From Polytrichum commune (Eukaryota; Streptophyta; Polytrichopsida; Polytrichales; Polytrichaceae): a stretch of DNA of 64,000 bases. The notes below the pieces were generated by a model. That model made no database searches and was not told the origin of the DNA. It saw only the letters and a list, made by a program, of their open reading frames with translations. This document shows positions 21,801-33,580 of the stretch, piece by piece. The stretch spans positions 53,811,169-53,875,168 of the forward strand of contig OX485806.1 in the NCBI GenBank assembly GCA_950295325.1, in the 5' to 3' direction. A program made the translations under genes and the position numbers. Positions within the stretch are counted from its first letter, which is position 1. Each line of letters begins with the position of its first letter.

Positions 21801-22960
21801 ATTTTTAGGCTCCTTTGAAGGGGGTTGGCCCAAAAGCGCTACATTGAGTATAAAAAAATTATATTTGTATTTAGAAGAATGCCTCGAAAAAAATGAGATA
21901 CAAAATAATACTAGCTTTGTTGAACATTCAATCTCAAGATAATTTCGTCGCTATAGAAAGATGTGCATTTTTGAAAAATACCTCCCTGTATAGAGTATTT
22001 TAATTTCACCAAAATCTATGTTCAAATTGGTATTCATTTTTTTCTCACTATAAATCTAATATTCCTATATGAGAGTTTTTGCCAAACAGTTAAAACCGTT
22101 AAGCCTTTTGGATGTTTATAATCTTAAATTTCTACTTTCGTCTTTACCTTGGCTACATCCTCCAAAATTTGTATAAGTATACTTTCACCAATACACATCA
22201 CTAACATAAATGATAGTTATCAATCCTCAAGGTATAGGTGAGGTGGTTTCAAACTTAATACACTTGGCAAAAAATCTTCATTTGTATATTAATCACTAGT
22301 CGTATATTGTATTTCTTCTATGGCCTATATTATCCTCATAAGTTGTTCTTCCAATCAATGGCACATGTAATCCTAGTCTTCCTTGTATATTTATGATCTC
22401 TATCATTAAAGTCATTGCCTAACCTACCTCCATAGATTTGCCCTCTTCAAATATAATTTATTAAATGTATTTTCGTGTTTCATATGTAGGCCATTTCATT
22501 TTGAGTTCATTGTTCTATCTCTAGCTTAATATGAGTTTGTTTGTTGTATTCACCACTTCCAATTATTTCCATGAGAGAAAGTGAAGGTTATTTGGGAAGA
22601 AATTTGGCTTGGAGATTTCTACCCTAGATTTTAAAAATAAACTTGATGTTCATATGAGAATACATGTGAATGAAACATGATGCAAAGTGATCACGTGGTG
22701 TACGGCATGGTACATCATTCATGGTGTGTCTAAAGTGGTGCATGCCAAAAAAAACACCGGTCTCGTAACTGTCGTGGCCCGGGTTTTCCTGATTTCTCAA
22801 TCAACCTTGTTGTTAGGTTAAAAGAATAGTACGGACGTAGAAAAGAGGATAGGTAGAGTAATTGGTAGGCATATTGTTAGGTGAGTTCTTTAGAAGAGAG
22901 AAGAAAAACAAAAATCCTTAAACTAGTTAAAAACGCCAAATTAAGTTAGCCTTAAGAATC
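21801..22960. other. No recognised feature
   Basis: AT-rich sequence without convincing coding frames. TGTCGTGGCCCGGG near 22769 could be an LTR start of an unidentified element reaching to about 24130; no matching end was found. Confidence 0.35.
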
Positions 22961-23018
22961 CCCCTTTGGGTGGAAACCCTATGGCGGAAATGGGGGAAAG
23001 AGAAAAATGAGGGGAATC

Positions 23019-23032
23019 GGGGGGGGGGGGGG
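23019..23032 (+). repeat. Poly-G tract (14 G)
   Basis: An uninterrupted run of 14 G within a G-rich stretch, 22980-23060. It could form G-quadruplex structures and is prone to length errors in assembly. Confidence 0.9.
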
Positions 23033-23226
23033 AAAGATCGGGACGGAGGGGGTTTTGGTTTTCCCCGAGGGTATCAGGGAAGGCGGCAAGGTTTAGTACT
23101 TCCCTCCCCCTTGAGGAGGGTTTCCCATTCTCTCACCCCTTCAGCGAGTTAGGAGAGTTTGGCGAGTTTAGAAGAGAGGCAGCTTATGAGAGGAAAACGG
23201 CAGCATGGCGGAGAGAGGTAGCTTGA

Positions 23227-23712
23227 CAGAGGAAAGCGACAACCTGGGAGAAGGGGTATGTGGTGGAAATTCAGGGAGCCGCGGTAGGAGGTGGAAACCA
23301 ATTGATGGAAGAAGAGGATCAGGTGGAAGACATCACGGTGCTCACGGCCCCACCTGTTTCCGCCACTGAGGTAGTGGTTCCCAATGCCACTCCGGTTTCC
23401 TCCACTGTTGGGAAGGAAACCCTGGATGGCTGCCACGTGGTAGAGGTGACACCACCTAGCCTGCCGATGACCTTCCATGTGGTTTCTAGGGCACCGCTGG
23501 CACCACCACTTGCGCCGGAATTCACGCCGGGCGGCCCGTTGGCAACCCCACGTGCGCCGGATTTTGCAGAGATAGGGGACCGCGTGGGAGTGATTCTCGC
23601 GCCGAATGCTCACGATGTGCAAGTGGCATAGCCACGTGCTCCATTTTTGGCAATGGTCAGGGCGAACCGCAACGAAAGGCGGAAGAAGGAGAAGGAGAAG
23701 GCTAAATTGAAG
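23227..23712 (+). pseudogene. Unknown Pro/Val/Ala-rich ORF with basic tail
   Basis: An open frame from about 23227, with first ATG at 23305 (MEEEDQVEDITVLTAPPVSA), runs to a TAG at 23629-23631. It then stays open in the same frame for 26 more codons from an ATG at 23653, giving a very basic end (NERRKKEKEKAKLKKRKDRE). The body is low-complexity with repeated xAPxAPxF motifs (LATPRAPDFAE, APLAPPLAPEF). GC content is higher than in neighbouring DNA. No family recognised; possibly the end of a gag-like ORF of an unidentified LTR element. Confidence 0.4.
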
Positions 23713-24112
23713 AAGCGGAAGGATAGGGAATAAATCTTAGTTAGATTCCATTTTGGGTTGTTTTGGGCAAGTAGTTAGGTGGCCCTGAGTTGTGTGCTTT
23801 GTCATTTTTCTTTGTTTAGGCTCCGATTTCTTAATGAAGAGGATTGTCAGGACTGCCACGTGGCCCCTGATTTTCATCACGAGTCCAGTGGCGTGGCACA
23901 TGGGTGTTTGTTAGGTTTAAAAGGGAGAAAAGTTTGGTGTTTCTCTCACCATTTTGTAATGCATGTGTTCTTTCATTTAATTCAGGCCTTATGTTTACTC
24001 CGCCTTTGGTTTGAATTAAATCTTGAGTCCATGAGCAAAACAAATGGTCCCTCCTTCACCTACTTGAGGTTTTCAATTTTTCCACCTTTCCCTATCATTG
24101 TGTAGGTTACCT

Positions 24113-24147
24113 AAATCCTAAACCCTAAACCCTACTCTAATACCACG
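24113..24147 (-). other. Telomere-like motif plus primer-site-like sequence outside an LTR
   Basis: CCTAAATCCTAAACCCTAAACCC-like telomeric units, then ACTCTAATACCA (24134-24145; minus strand TGGTATTAGAGT). This is the same primer-site context found at 40065-40076, two bases from the LTR at 24148. A primer site here is on the wrong side of what the internal sequence shows to be a 3' LTR. Confidence 0.65.
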
Positions 24148-25101
24148 TATCGCAACCCTTGTTCGTTCCCTTAACAATCTTGCCAATTTTTGTTTCTAGC
24201 AAAGGTTACGAGCGCTAACCCATCGCATTCCGCCATGCTAATGCTTAACTCCTCCTACCCGGGACCTTATAGTTCAAAGGAGGGAATCAACCCTCTTACT
24301 TTGCTTTCGGGATTCACCCCTTAATCGGTAACCCATTCCTAGATGTGGACTTCCATCCATGGAAGTCCAATCCCATGTTGATCATCGCATTGCCGGAGCA
24401 ACACTACAACAACCCGAACCATACTAGGCAACTATTGCCTCACAATGGGCCAAAGCCCATGGAAGCCGTGCCGTTCGGCCTCGGGTGGGTGAGGCCACAC
24501 CACCTCACCCATATAAGCCTCTAGGACTCTACGTGGGGCCCCTACCCCACCGTCACGAAACCTTTTGTCTCTCTACCAAGAGTTGGGGCCAAGTAGATAT
24601 TTTCCCTTAGCCGCTAGGCCTAGTAGCCCCCAATAGCTTCAGACCATCATAACTTCCTTGTATGATGTCTGATACAAACACAAAACCACTCCATCTTCAT
24701 CTACGCTTCACGTCGATGCCGATGGACTCCTCACTTGCCCCAATCCGAGCAAGTCTTGGGGAAGTTATGCCTGCTTGAGCCTTGGCAATCCCGGGAATCA
24801 CTCCCAAGCACTGTTGTACCAAGGCGCAGTCCCGGGACAGCGCCCCACTCAAATGCCCATAACTCCTAGCTCACACCTCCGATTAAGGAGATCTTGAGCG
24901 TTCTAGAATCACCACGCCATGAGCTATGCATTGTTTCTGGCCTTACCCTCATGCCTCCTAGTCTCCGTGGGTGGGAGGCGTTCCCAACGCACGGGGCCCT
25001 CACCCACACTAGGATCACTTGGGCCACTCTCACCAACGGCGCCACAAGTCCCGGGTGTCACTCCGTGGTCCCCCTTGTGCCCATGGTTTTTCGGGCACTC
25101 C
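24148..25101 (-). mobile_element. Family-1 3' LTR (reverse) of the outer nested element
   Basis: Starts TATCGCAACCC, with G changed to A in the terminal TG, as does 40079. The two match almost base for base for about 680 bp, so they are the LTR pair of one element. At 25101 a small deletion removes about 20 bp of LTR end and ~14 bp of adjacent internal sequence. Confidence 0.88.
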
Positions 25102-26952
25102 AAACGGAGTCGATGCCCTCATTGACTATACTCGTAGTCGGCACATCAATTCTCAAGTTGCCATCCTCTATGATGCCGCATTGTGTTTACCTTAGGGCGC
25201 GACCCCCACAATGCATTTTCAAACGTATAGTTCCAAAGGTGTTGTTCTTAGGTGGTCCGTTAGCAACCTTGGATCTCTCCTCCAAGCACTTAACCTACAC
25301 TAGATCCAACTACTTTGGGAGTCACTTGGGTTGCCCCTCCTTTGAGGCATCCCCGTTAGGCTCCACTAGCCTAACATGACACATCTAGGCGAGACCTCAA
25401 CGCTTCCACTAAGTTCTCTCGGTTGCAATTCCGAGATGGCTTTCCATTGTTAAGCCACGCCTCGATCGCACAGGGGTGATGCCAAGTCCCGCCCGACTTG
25501 GTTCCCACATTGCTCTTTCCAGACATGGGTTCATGACTCCCATGCACCAACTCTCGTTAGCTCGCGGGTAGCATTTTTATAAGCACGCGCCATCACATTG
25601 TCCTCGCCCGGACAAACCCACGGCTAAGAGGTTTCTTGGTTTTATCCAAGGCCCCTCTAAGCCATGGCCCCTAATTACTCGGCTTACCCAACCTAGTTTG
25701 GCATGTCTATTCCCCCTCTTCCACTAACCAAGCACAAGTACAAGACTAGGACCTCATCTCATACTTTTCTCTTTGCACCACTAAAGTTTGGATTTTATTC
25801 CCTTAAGCCAAAGAACAAGTTCATGTTGTGGAGTAATTAGCCTCGAAGCTAAGTGTGCTACTAGCGTGTCTCCCCCATGAAAGGAAATTGATGTCCTTAT
25901 CAATGCCTACGCTTCATTTTATTGGAATGTCTAGCCTTAGTTTCTTCAAAGTGTTTTAACAATTCCTTGTCGTTCACCATGTCTCTTGCCGCCATCCAAG
26001 CGGTTTCTTTCTCATGGTATCCTCACCATTTCACAAAGTAGTCCTTTGTACATTTTCTTTCCTTTTCGCTTGGGCTTTCTACACTTGAGGATGCCCTCCT
26101 ACCTCAAGTTCCAAATGATGTCCACAAGGTCGGGACGTGGCCTAATCACTTGCTTGTGATCGGGCCACAAGGTGCTATCTTTAAATGGCTTTAGGAATGA
26201 GACATGAAATGTCGGATGCACTTTGATCTCGGGCGGTAATTCCAACTTATAGGGATCCTTGAACACTTGTTCCACAATGGAAAATGGAGCTCCAATTTTG
26301 GACATGAACTTTGGAGTGAGGCCTTCCGGCTAAGTGAAGTTGTTTACATTCAACAACACCTTTTGGCCCACCTCATACTCCACTTCGCGTCTTCCGGCAT
26401 TGACTTGCACTTCGTAGCACCTTCAAGCTTTCTCTACCAACAACTTGGTCATCTCCAAGACTTGTTTTTTCTCTTTGGCCAAGTCCTCACCATCTTGGTT
26501 TAACTCTAGATTAAGAGTTAGATTAACCCTTGTGCCCCCTCGAGAGCTAGGTTAAAAGGTTGGAGTGCATGCACTCCATAAGCCACCATGAAAGACCACC
26601 CCTTGGTAGCCAAGTGCGTGGCTACATTGCAATTACACTCCGCTCGACCCACATAGTCCGCCCAATCTCCTTGGTCCGCCCCCACCAAGTTCTTCAAGTA
26701 TTGCTTCAAGACTCCATTCACACGCTCCGCTTTCCCATCCATTTGGGAATGCAAGGTTGTGCTAAACTTTAGTTTCATTCCGACCTCCTTAGAGGAATGC
26801 ATTGAAAATGCACTTGTGAACTTTGGATCTTGATCCGCCACAATCACTCTTGGCAACCCGTGGTGCCTCAACCATCCTTTGAGAAAAGGCTATGCGGTCT
26901 CCAACGCGGTGGCGGTTCCCACAATCAGCACCATGTGTGCCAACTTGGCAAA
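25102..26952 (-). pseudogene. Family-1 pol 3' part: integrase and chromodomain (outer element)
   Basis: Reverse copy of 36180-37910 of the complete element. It contains the integrase core (LPRVIVADQDPKFTSAFSMH, with the E in GKAERVNGVLKQYL), a GPY-like C-terminal region (LELPPEIKVHPTFHVSFLKP), and a decayed chromodomain at about 25925-26110 (GILKCRKPKRKGKK, then HEKETAWMAARDMVN in another frame). Several frames and stops. The integrase core is split by the solo LTR at 26958; it resumes at 27780. Confidence 0.85.
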
Positions 26953-27784
26953 CCGCTCGTCGCGCACCTCTCCATGAGGAGTGCCCGAAACACCAGGGGC
27001 ACAAGGGGGATCCTAGAGTGACACCCGGGACTTGTGGCGCCGTTGGTGAGAGGGCCCAAGTGATCCTAGTGTGGCTGAGGGCCCCGTGCGTTGGGAACAG
27101 CGCCCTGGTACAGCAGTGCCTGGGAATGGTTCCCAGGATTGCCAAGGTTCAAATAGGCATAACTTCGTTAATACTTGCCTGAATGGGGCCAGTGAGGAGT
27201 CCATCGGCATCTACGTGAAGCATAGATGAAGATGGGTAGGTCGTTTATTAATATTAGACATCATACAAGGAAGTTATGATGGTCTGAAGCTGCTCAAGGC
27301 TTCTAGGCCCAACTGCTAAGTTAAAATCTCTTCTTGGCCCCAACTCTTGGTAGAGAGACAAGAGGTTTCTTGATGGTGGGTAAAGGGCCCCGCATAGAGT
27401 CCTAGAGGCTTATATGGGTGAGGTGGTGTGGCCTCACCCACCCGAGGCCGAACGGCACGTCCTCCATGGGCATTGGCCCATTGTGAGGCCATAGTTGCCT
27501 AGTATGGTTCGGGTTGTTGTAGTGTTGCTCCGGCAACGCGATGATCAACATAGGATTGGACTTCCATGGATGGAAATCCACATCAAAGAAATGGGTTATC
27601 AATTAAGGGGTGAGTCCCAAAAGCATAGTAGGAGGGTTGGTTCCCTCCTATGAACTATAAGGTCTGGGGTAGGAGGAGCTAACCATTAGCATGGCGGTAT
27701 GCGAAGGGTTAGCGCTCGTAACCTTTGCTAGAATTGAAAATTGGCAAGATTGTTAAGGGGGCTAACAAGGGTTGCGACACCGCT
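26953..27784 (+). mobile_element. Solo LTR, family 1, target duplication CCGCT
   Basis: LTR 26958-27779 (822 bp), flanked by CCGCT at 26953-26957 and 27780-27784. Its first base is mutated (CGTCGCGC), and about 150 bp are deleted between GTTGGGAAC and AGCGCCCTGG. It lies inside the integrase of the reverse family-1 element. Confidence 0.92.
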
Positions 27785-30202
27785 CTACCATCAACAAGAT
27801 GGCATCATACCCATGTGACTCCAGCAAACTTGTGATCAAGTCCATGCACATACTTTGTCATGAGCCCGGCAGGTTAGGCAACGGTTGCAAGAAACCGCCT
27901 TGCTATTGGTAAGAGGCTCGGTTCACTTGGCACTTCATTCACGCCTTCATAAAGTGGGTTATTTGTTCCTTTATGCACCGCCAATGGTACCTCCTTGACA
28001 CCATTCTATGGCGGTTTTGTCTTTCTCCTCTATGGCCGGCAATAGGACTATCATTTTCCTTCCGAACCGATAGCCTCAACGTGCCTTGTGGCACATATAC
28101 CCAACTTTGCTTGCACTTGAACAATCCGTCCAACAACTTAAACTCTTTGAGCACCTTGCTCTTGCGAAGCTAACCTAGAAGTTTTTGTGCTTTGGGGTTG
28201 TTAATTTACCCCTCCTGTATCTTGCATCACAAGTTTCCTTCACCGGCACACATTAGCCACAAGGTTTGGATGGTTCTCATTGCTTGGAACTCTTCCGGTC
28301 TACTTAGCGCATCCGGCACCACATTTCCACGGTCTGGTTTATGGATCAAATCCACCTTCATAAGCGCCAAACTATCATGCCACCGCAATGACTTGGCGCT
28401 CAGTTGCGCTTGTATGTCAAAATTCTCTTAGGATACATTGTCTATGTAGACCTTTGCTTTATGCGACCCCAAATAGTGTCGCCACATCTTCAAGCAATGC
28501 ACTACGGCAAAGAAGTTCTTTGTCATGAGTTGGTTGTCTTCTTTGACAACAATCAAGCTTCATGCTCCCATATGCAATGGCCATCCATCTTACATCAACA
28601 ATCCGCCATTGTCAAAGTCATTCACCCCCGTATGCACCTCAAAATGATTGTCAAGGTCCGCGAACTTCAGTACGGGTGGCGAAGAGAATTTGGTCTTAAG
28701 CTCCCCAAAGACTCGTCACAAACATCATCCCACTCTTGGGATAGCCATTTCTTCCACAAGTCGCACAAGGTGGGACAACCATCGAGCTTCATGCTCTCAT
28801 ATATAATGGCCATCCATCTTGCATCAACATCCGCCAATGGCAAAGACACTCGCCCCTGTATGCACCTCAAAAGGTTTGTCAAACTCCGCGAACTTCAGCA
28901 CGGGCGGCGAAAAGAACTTGGTCTTAAGCTTCCCAAAGACTTGGTGGCAAGGCTCATCCCACTCTTGGGATAACCATTTCTTGTACAAACCGGACAAGGT
29001 TGGACAACCATGAAGCTTAATGCTTTCATATGCAATGGTCATCCATCTCGGATCAACATCCGCCAATGATAAAGTCCTTCGCCTTCATGTGCACCTAAAA
29101 ATGCTTATGAAAACCCATAAATTTAGCCACATCTTGTGAAGAGAACTTGCTCTTAAGCTCCCCAAAGGCTTGGTGACAAGGCTCATCCCACTCTTGGGAT
29201 AGCCATTTTCTTGAATAAGTTGAATAAGGTCCTAGCAACCTTCAAAAACTCTCGAATGAAGTGATGGTAGTAGTTGGCTAGGCCATCAAATGACCTATTA
29301 AGCCCTTTTTGAATCAAGGGCAACTTGTCCTTTTGGATTGCCTTGACATTCTTCATGTTCGTCCACCAACTTCCTTTGTTACCACCTACCTCAAGAACTC
29401 AATCTCTCGTTGAGCAAAGTCATTTTTCACTCCTTGGCGGTAACTTTTTGGGCAACACATTGGTGAATACATCCTTGTATCTCACCAACGTTCCACCAAT
29501 GCAGTTGGGGGAGGCCCATCTTTCCTAGCCTCCCGATACGTTCATTGGAGTTGTTCCAATTGAACCACGACCATTATGTTTTCTATTTTTCATTTGGTCC
29601 ATTAAGACCAAATTCAACTTGGGTCCTCCTACCATAGGAGTCCTTGTCAAATTTGAACTTCAATTCTTTGTCATTATGACACATCATAATGCACCGCAAG
29701 CAAACCGGCTTGCACCTGACATCTATGATGTGAGTTTCAAAGAAGACGACCTTAACAATGACATGCATTTCATCTATTTCACATGGTGTGAAATTTTGAC
29801 AAAAATCCAATGTCCCACATTGAAAGGTTACATGCATCACCGCCTTCTTTGTCTCATGCGGTTCGCCCTTTCCAAACCGCACCTTGGTGGACTGCATGCT
29901 CTATCAATCGGCAAGCCCCAACCCCTTTGTAAGTTTTGGGCTCAAGAAGAAATGGTAGCCTTTTGTCAACCCATGAGACATTTCTCCCATTCTTCTGAGC
30001 CTCAAGGTACAAAATATTTGGCTTCGGCTTAAGGCTACTAGCCTTGGCCACAAAGCCATCGTCCAACATTCGGTCCGCGGCCCAAGTATTATTTGGCTTG
30101 ATACCTATCTCCCCTCAACGTCCATTGTTGTATGGCCCTGCCAAATTTCTTCTCGGGGTCATCGGCTTTAATGCTCGTGGCAATTTTGATGATCCCCGCC
30201 AC
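27785..30202 (-). pseudogene. Family-1 pol 5' part (outer element): integrase start, RNase H, 229-bp array, protease
   Basis: Right to left in sense: protease region (29583-30070; LYLEAQKNGR...VSWVDK and HVTFQCGTLDFCQNF), RT remnant lacking the palm (29260-29560), 229-bp units (about 28560-29260), RNase H (28390-28560), and integrase zinc/linker and first part of the core. It is the same order, with the same RT deletion, as the complete element at 31617-38896. Confidence 0.82.
28560..29260 (-). repeat. 229-bp tandem array, outer element (about 3 units)
   Basis: The marker GATAGCCATTTCTT / GATAACCATTTCTT recurs about 229 bp apart near 28740, 28970 and 29200. This is the same unit as at 34421-35337, so the array is an old family trait. 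Confidence 0.85.
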
Positions 30203-31611
30203 AACTTTGTCAGCCACAAACCCCCACCCCTGTGCGTCGTAGTCCGGGTGAGAGCTAGTGGCTCACATGTCCTTGCTTGATGTCAGTCAACCCTTGGACT
30301 TGAGCTTCAGTTACTCCAATAACAGGAATATTGAACACACAATTTTTTATTCAAAGAGCATGAAGTGACAAGTATTTAGAAATACTTGACTCATCCTCAG
30401 TAGGCATCACACCCACTCACATGCTTCTACCTACAACAGTGAAATGATCAACAACCCTAAACTATTTCATAATGGCCTTCAGGCAACACCTCATTACTCC
30501 ATTGGTAGCTCATGCTCACTAGGCATTCCATCCACTCACCTAATCGGCAATTAGCTCAATCATTAATTACTGCCACACACTAAAATCACTAAATTCTACA
30601 CTAATAAAGACGTGAAGGCTAGTATGTGTCACTTGAATCACTTCCTGGTTACCTTCGACCCTTCCCCGGTTCGGCAATAAATCCTCCTCTTCTCATTCGG
30701 TGATAGCCTTGGTCTACTACACCCAACACCTCCAACTGCCAGTAATACCAAACCTGGCAAGTCTCGGCAAGCTGCACAATAAGGCAGGGCCCTTCAGCTG
30801 TCATTCACAGTAGGTGTATGCACTTCGAACCTAGTCATAGCTGCCCAACATTGTCTCTGGACTAAGCCTCATCAAGAGTTCAGCCTGTAATGCTCGGCCC
30901 ACATCTCCTCCCAGTAGGGACGCGGCTAGTTGAATGAACCCGAACGCCACCATCTCGGCCTGCATTGACTGCCCTGACCTTCCCTTTGGGCCAACATTAC
31001 TTCAGACTCAGCCGACCTTCACGAGCTTCTCAGTTCATCCTTATGTCCACACGACGCAAGGGCAACCGCCCACCTCAGTGACCTTGTAACAATGATTTCT
31101 CCTCAGTAGCTTGAATGCACACCTTCGAGTTTGTGGGTGCCAGGCACAACAACTACCCTGCTCCACCTGTCGTCTCTGTCCTAGAGATTTCACGGCATTC
31201 ACGTGCTACCTTCTCAAGTCTTTCTGCAATCAGCCCTTGCTCTGAACCCTCTGCAACCGCTTCCTTAACTGTTCTGAATCTACCCACATAATTCCCAGGG
31301 TCGCTCCTCCTTCCGGCAATTCCGATTTCCTCATGAACGTTTCGGCTCGACTTTGCTTCACTCGGAGATGCCACAAGGCAAGCTTGGGATGTGTAGTTCA
31401 GGTGCATTTCCATGTCTGAACTGGCCTTACTCACACTCAGTTCAAGAGTTCAGTAATTGCAATGACTTACTGAAGTTTTTTTGACGGTTGGCAGTAATGA
31501 TGCCATGCTGAGATTCTTCGCCCTTCCGTAGTCTCTGAAGCCTTGAGCTCCATTCCAGCAGCTCGGCCATGGCCATTCAGAATCCCTCCTCGTAGGAGAT
31601 TCTCTCTCCCT
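30203..31611 (-). mobile_element. Family X LTR, left half (split by the complete family-1 element)
   Basis: Starts TGTCAGCCACAAACCCCC at 30208 after target site AACTT (30203-30207). A second copy starts at 62590 and matches over the first few hundred bases (CGTCGTAGTCCGGGTGAGAG). On the minus strand GAATAAAAAATTGTGTGTTC near the end looks like a poly-A signal, so sense is probably minus. With 38902-39552 it totals about 2,060 bp. Frames inside (such as 31434-31153 -) are not recognisable. Confidence 0.7.
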
Positions 31612-31616
31612 CAGAC

Positions 31617-32589
31617 TGTCGCGCACCTCTCCATAAGGAGTGCCCGAAACACCATGGGCACAAGGGGGACCCCGGAGTGACACCCGGGACTTGTGGCGCC
31701 GTTGGTGAGAGGGCCCAAGTGATCCTAGTGTGGGTGAGGGCCCCGGGCGTTGGGAACGCCTCCCACCCACAAAGACTAGGAGGCATGAGGGTGAGGCCAT
31801 GAGCTATGCGTAGCTCATGGCGTGGTGATTCTAGAATGCTCAAGATCACCTCAATCGGAGGTGTGAGCTAGGAGTTATGGCCATTTGAGTGGGGTGCTGT
31901 CCCGGGACAGCGCCCTGGTACAGCAGTGCCTGGGAGTGATTCCCGGGACTGCCAAGGTTCAAACAGGCATAACTTCCTCAAGCCTTGCCCGAATGGGGCA
32001 AGCAAGGAGTCCATCGGCATCTACGTGAAGCGTAGATGAGGATGGAGTGGTTGGTTGTTATGATCAGACATCATACAAGGAAGTTATGATGGTCTGAAGC
32101 TGCTGGGGGGGTTCTAGGCCCAGCAGCTAAGGGAAAATGTCCACTTGGCCCCAACTCTTGGTAGAGAGACAAGAGGTTGGTTGGCGGTGGGGTAGGGGCT
32201 CCGTGTAGAGTCCTAGAGGCTTATATGGGTGAGGCGGTGTGGCCTCACCCACCCGAGGCCGAACGGCACGGCCTCCATGGGCATTGGCCCATTGTGAGGT
32301 CATAGTTGCCTAGTATGGTTCGGGTTGTTGTAGTGTTGCTCCGGCAACGCGATGATCAACATAGGATTGGACTTCCATGGATGGAAGTCCACATTGGGGA
32401 AATGGGTTACCGATTAAGGGGTGAGTCCCGAAAGCAAAGTAGGAGGGTTGGTTCCCTCCTATGAACTATTGGTCCGGGGTAAGAGGAGCTATCCATTAGC
32501 ATGGCGGAATGCGAAGGGTTAGCGCTCGTAACCTTTGCTAGAAACGAAAATTGGCAAGATTATTAAGGGACCTAGCAAGGGTTGCGACA
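31617..32589 (+). mobile_element. 5' LTR of the complete family-1 element (hairpin chain)
   Basis: TGTCGCGCACC...GGTTGCGACA. CTTATATGGG at about 32220-32229 is a plausible TATA region. At least twelve perfect stems of 6-10 bp with short loops follow one another: 31746-31760, 31797-31820, 31847-31863, 31896-31911, 31984-32002, 32018-32038, 32098-32128, 32227-32250, 32255-32275, 32277-32292, 32369-32390 and 32440-32461. More stems have one bulge or wobble (32064-32097, 32151-32180). Confidence 0.93.
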
Positions 32590-32591
32590 CT

Positions 32592-32603
32592 TGGTATCAG
32601 AGC
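32592..32603 (+). other. Primer-binding site (tRNA-iMet)
   Basis: TGGTATCAGAGC, two bases after the 5' LTR. An intact plant initiator-Met site, compatible with recent reverse transcription. Confidence 0.93.
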
Positions 32604-32640
32604 AGGGTTCCAATATTTGAGCTAGCACTTTGAGGGAGAC

Positions 32641-33267
32641 ATGGCTATCAAACCTGAGGGTTATTATGGTGAGCCGGGGTTTCCAAAAGGTTGTGAGGCT
32701 CAAATTGGAACAAGGATCATGTGCAAGTGGAATTTGACCATACCATTGGTTCAAATGACAATGGTGGGCATGAGGGTGGATTTGGTAAGGAAAATGGAGG
32801 AGTGCTTTGAAAAGGGCTCCCGCAAACCTCAAAAAACATTTGGGGCCTAGAATACCGAAAGCACCCAAAACCTTGGAGGGCATTAATGTTGGATTGAAAT
32901 TCCAATTCGAAATGCTTGGAAGGTATTGATGTTGGAATGAATTTGGTGCTAATGAGGCACCCGGGGCCTCTTAAGGCCTATGTGCGCTATTCAAACGCAC
33001 AAATGAAGGATACACCTAAAACGGACGAGCTTTCTAAGAAATGTATCCTTTTAGGTGGGGTTTTAAAAGCGGGTGGTGGATGCCTTGTTTAAGTCCCCAA
33101 GGCTTCTTGAGGACACGGTGGGGACCATCAAGTTTGCAAGAGCATTGAAGCCAATGGTCCCAAAGAGAAGTTCGACGGCGCATCACCACAAGTGGCTTTA
33201 GCCAAAGTAGGTCCCAAAGAAATGAGTGCAAATTGTTTGGTCCATTTTACTTAGGCAAAACATGTTG
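32641..33267 (+). pseudogene. Family-1 internal 5' coding remnant (gag position)
   Basis: The first ATG (MAIKPEGYYGEPGFPKGCEA) runs about 69 codons to a stop. Other frames give KDTPKTDELSKKCILLGGVL. It occupies the gag position, but no capsid motif or zinc knuckle is visible, so gag may be lost or replaced. Confidence 0.5.
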
Positions 33268-33580
33268 GTGCCGCGGACGGAATGTTGAAAGGTGGCTTTA
33301 TGCTTCCAAAGCAAATCATACTTGTGCCACGGACGGAATGTTGGGAGGTGGGTTTGTCCTACCAAGGCAATTCATGTTCGTGCCGCGGACGGAGTGTGGG
33401 AAGGTGGCTTTGTACTACCAAGGCAAAACATGTTTGTTTTGCGGACAAATTATTAGAAATTGGTTTTGTGGCACCAAACCAATTTGTCCCGCGGACGAAA
33501 TGTTTAAAGTTGGCTTTGCGGACCAAGCCAAGCCAAGTTGCCGAGGACCAAATGTTGGACGATGGCTTTGTGGCCAAGGC
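33268..33580 (+). repeat. 56-bp minisatellite in family-1 internal region
   Basis: Units start at 33268, 33324, 33380 and 33436 with exactly 56-bp spacing (GTGCCGCGGACGGAATG core, later copies diverged), then fade towards 33580. The unit length is not divisible by three, so the reading frame changes with each unit. Confidence 0.88.

Noticed and set aside
24113-24131. A true telomere or chromosome end
   Set aside because: Only two to three units, flanked on both sides by ordinary sequence.
24894-25379. Long open frames recurring in family-1 LTRs (SPRHELRIAHGLTLMPPSLR-type and CLLVSVGGRRSQRPGPSPTL-type, also at 37640-38156, 31450-31849, 15460-15970)
   Set aside because: They occur in both frames and orientations of LTR DNA, follow GC-rich hairpins, and have no shared start or stop. 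They are by-products of LTR base composition.
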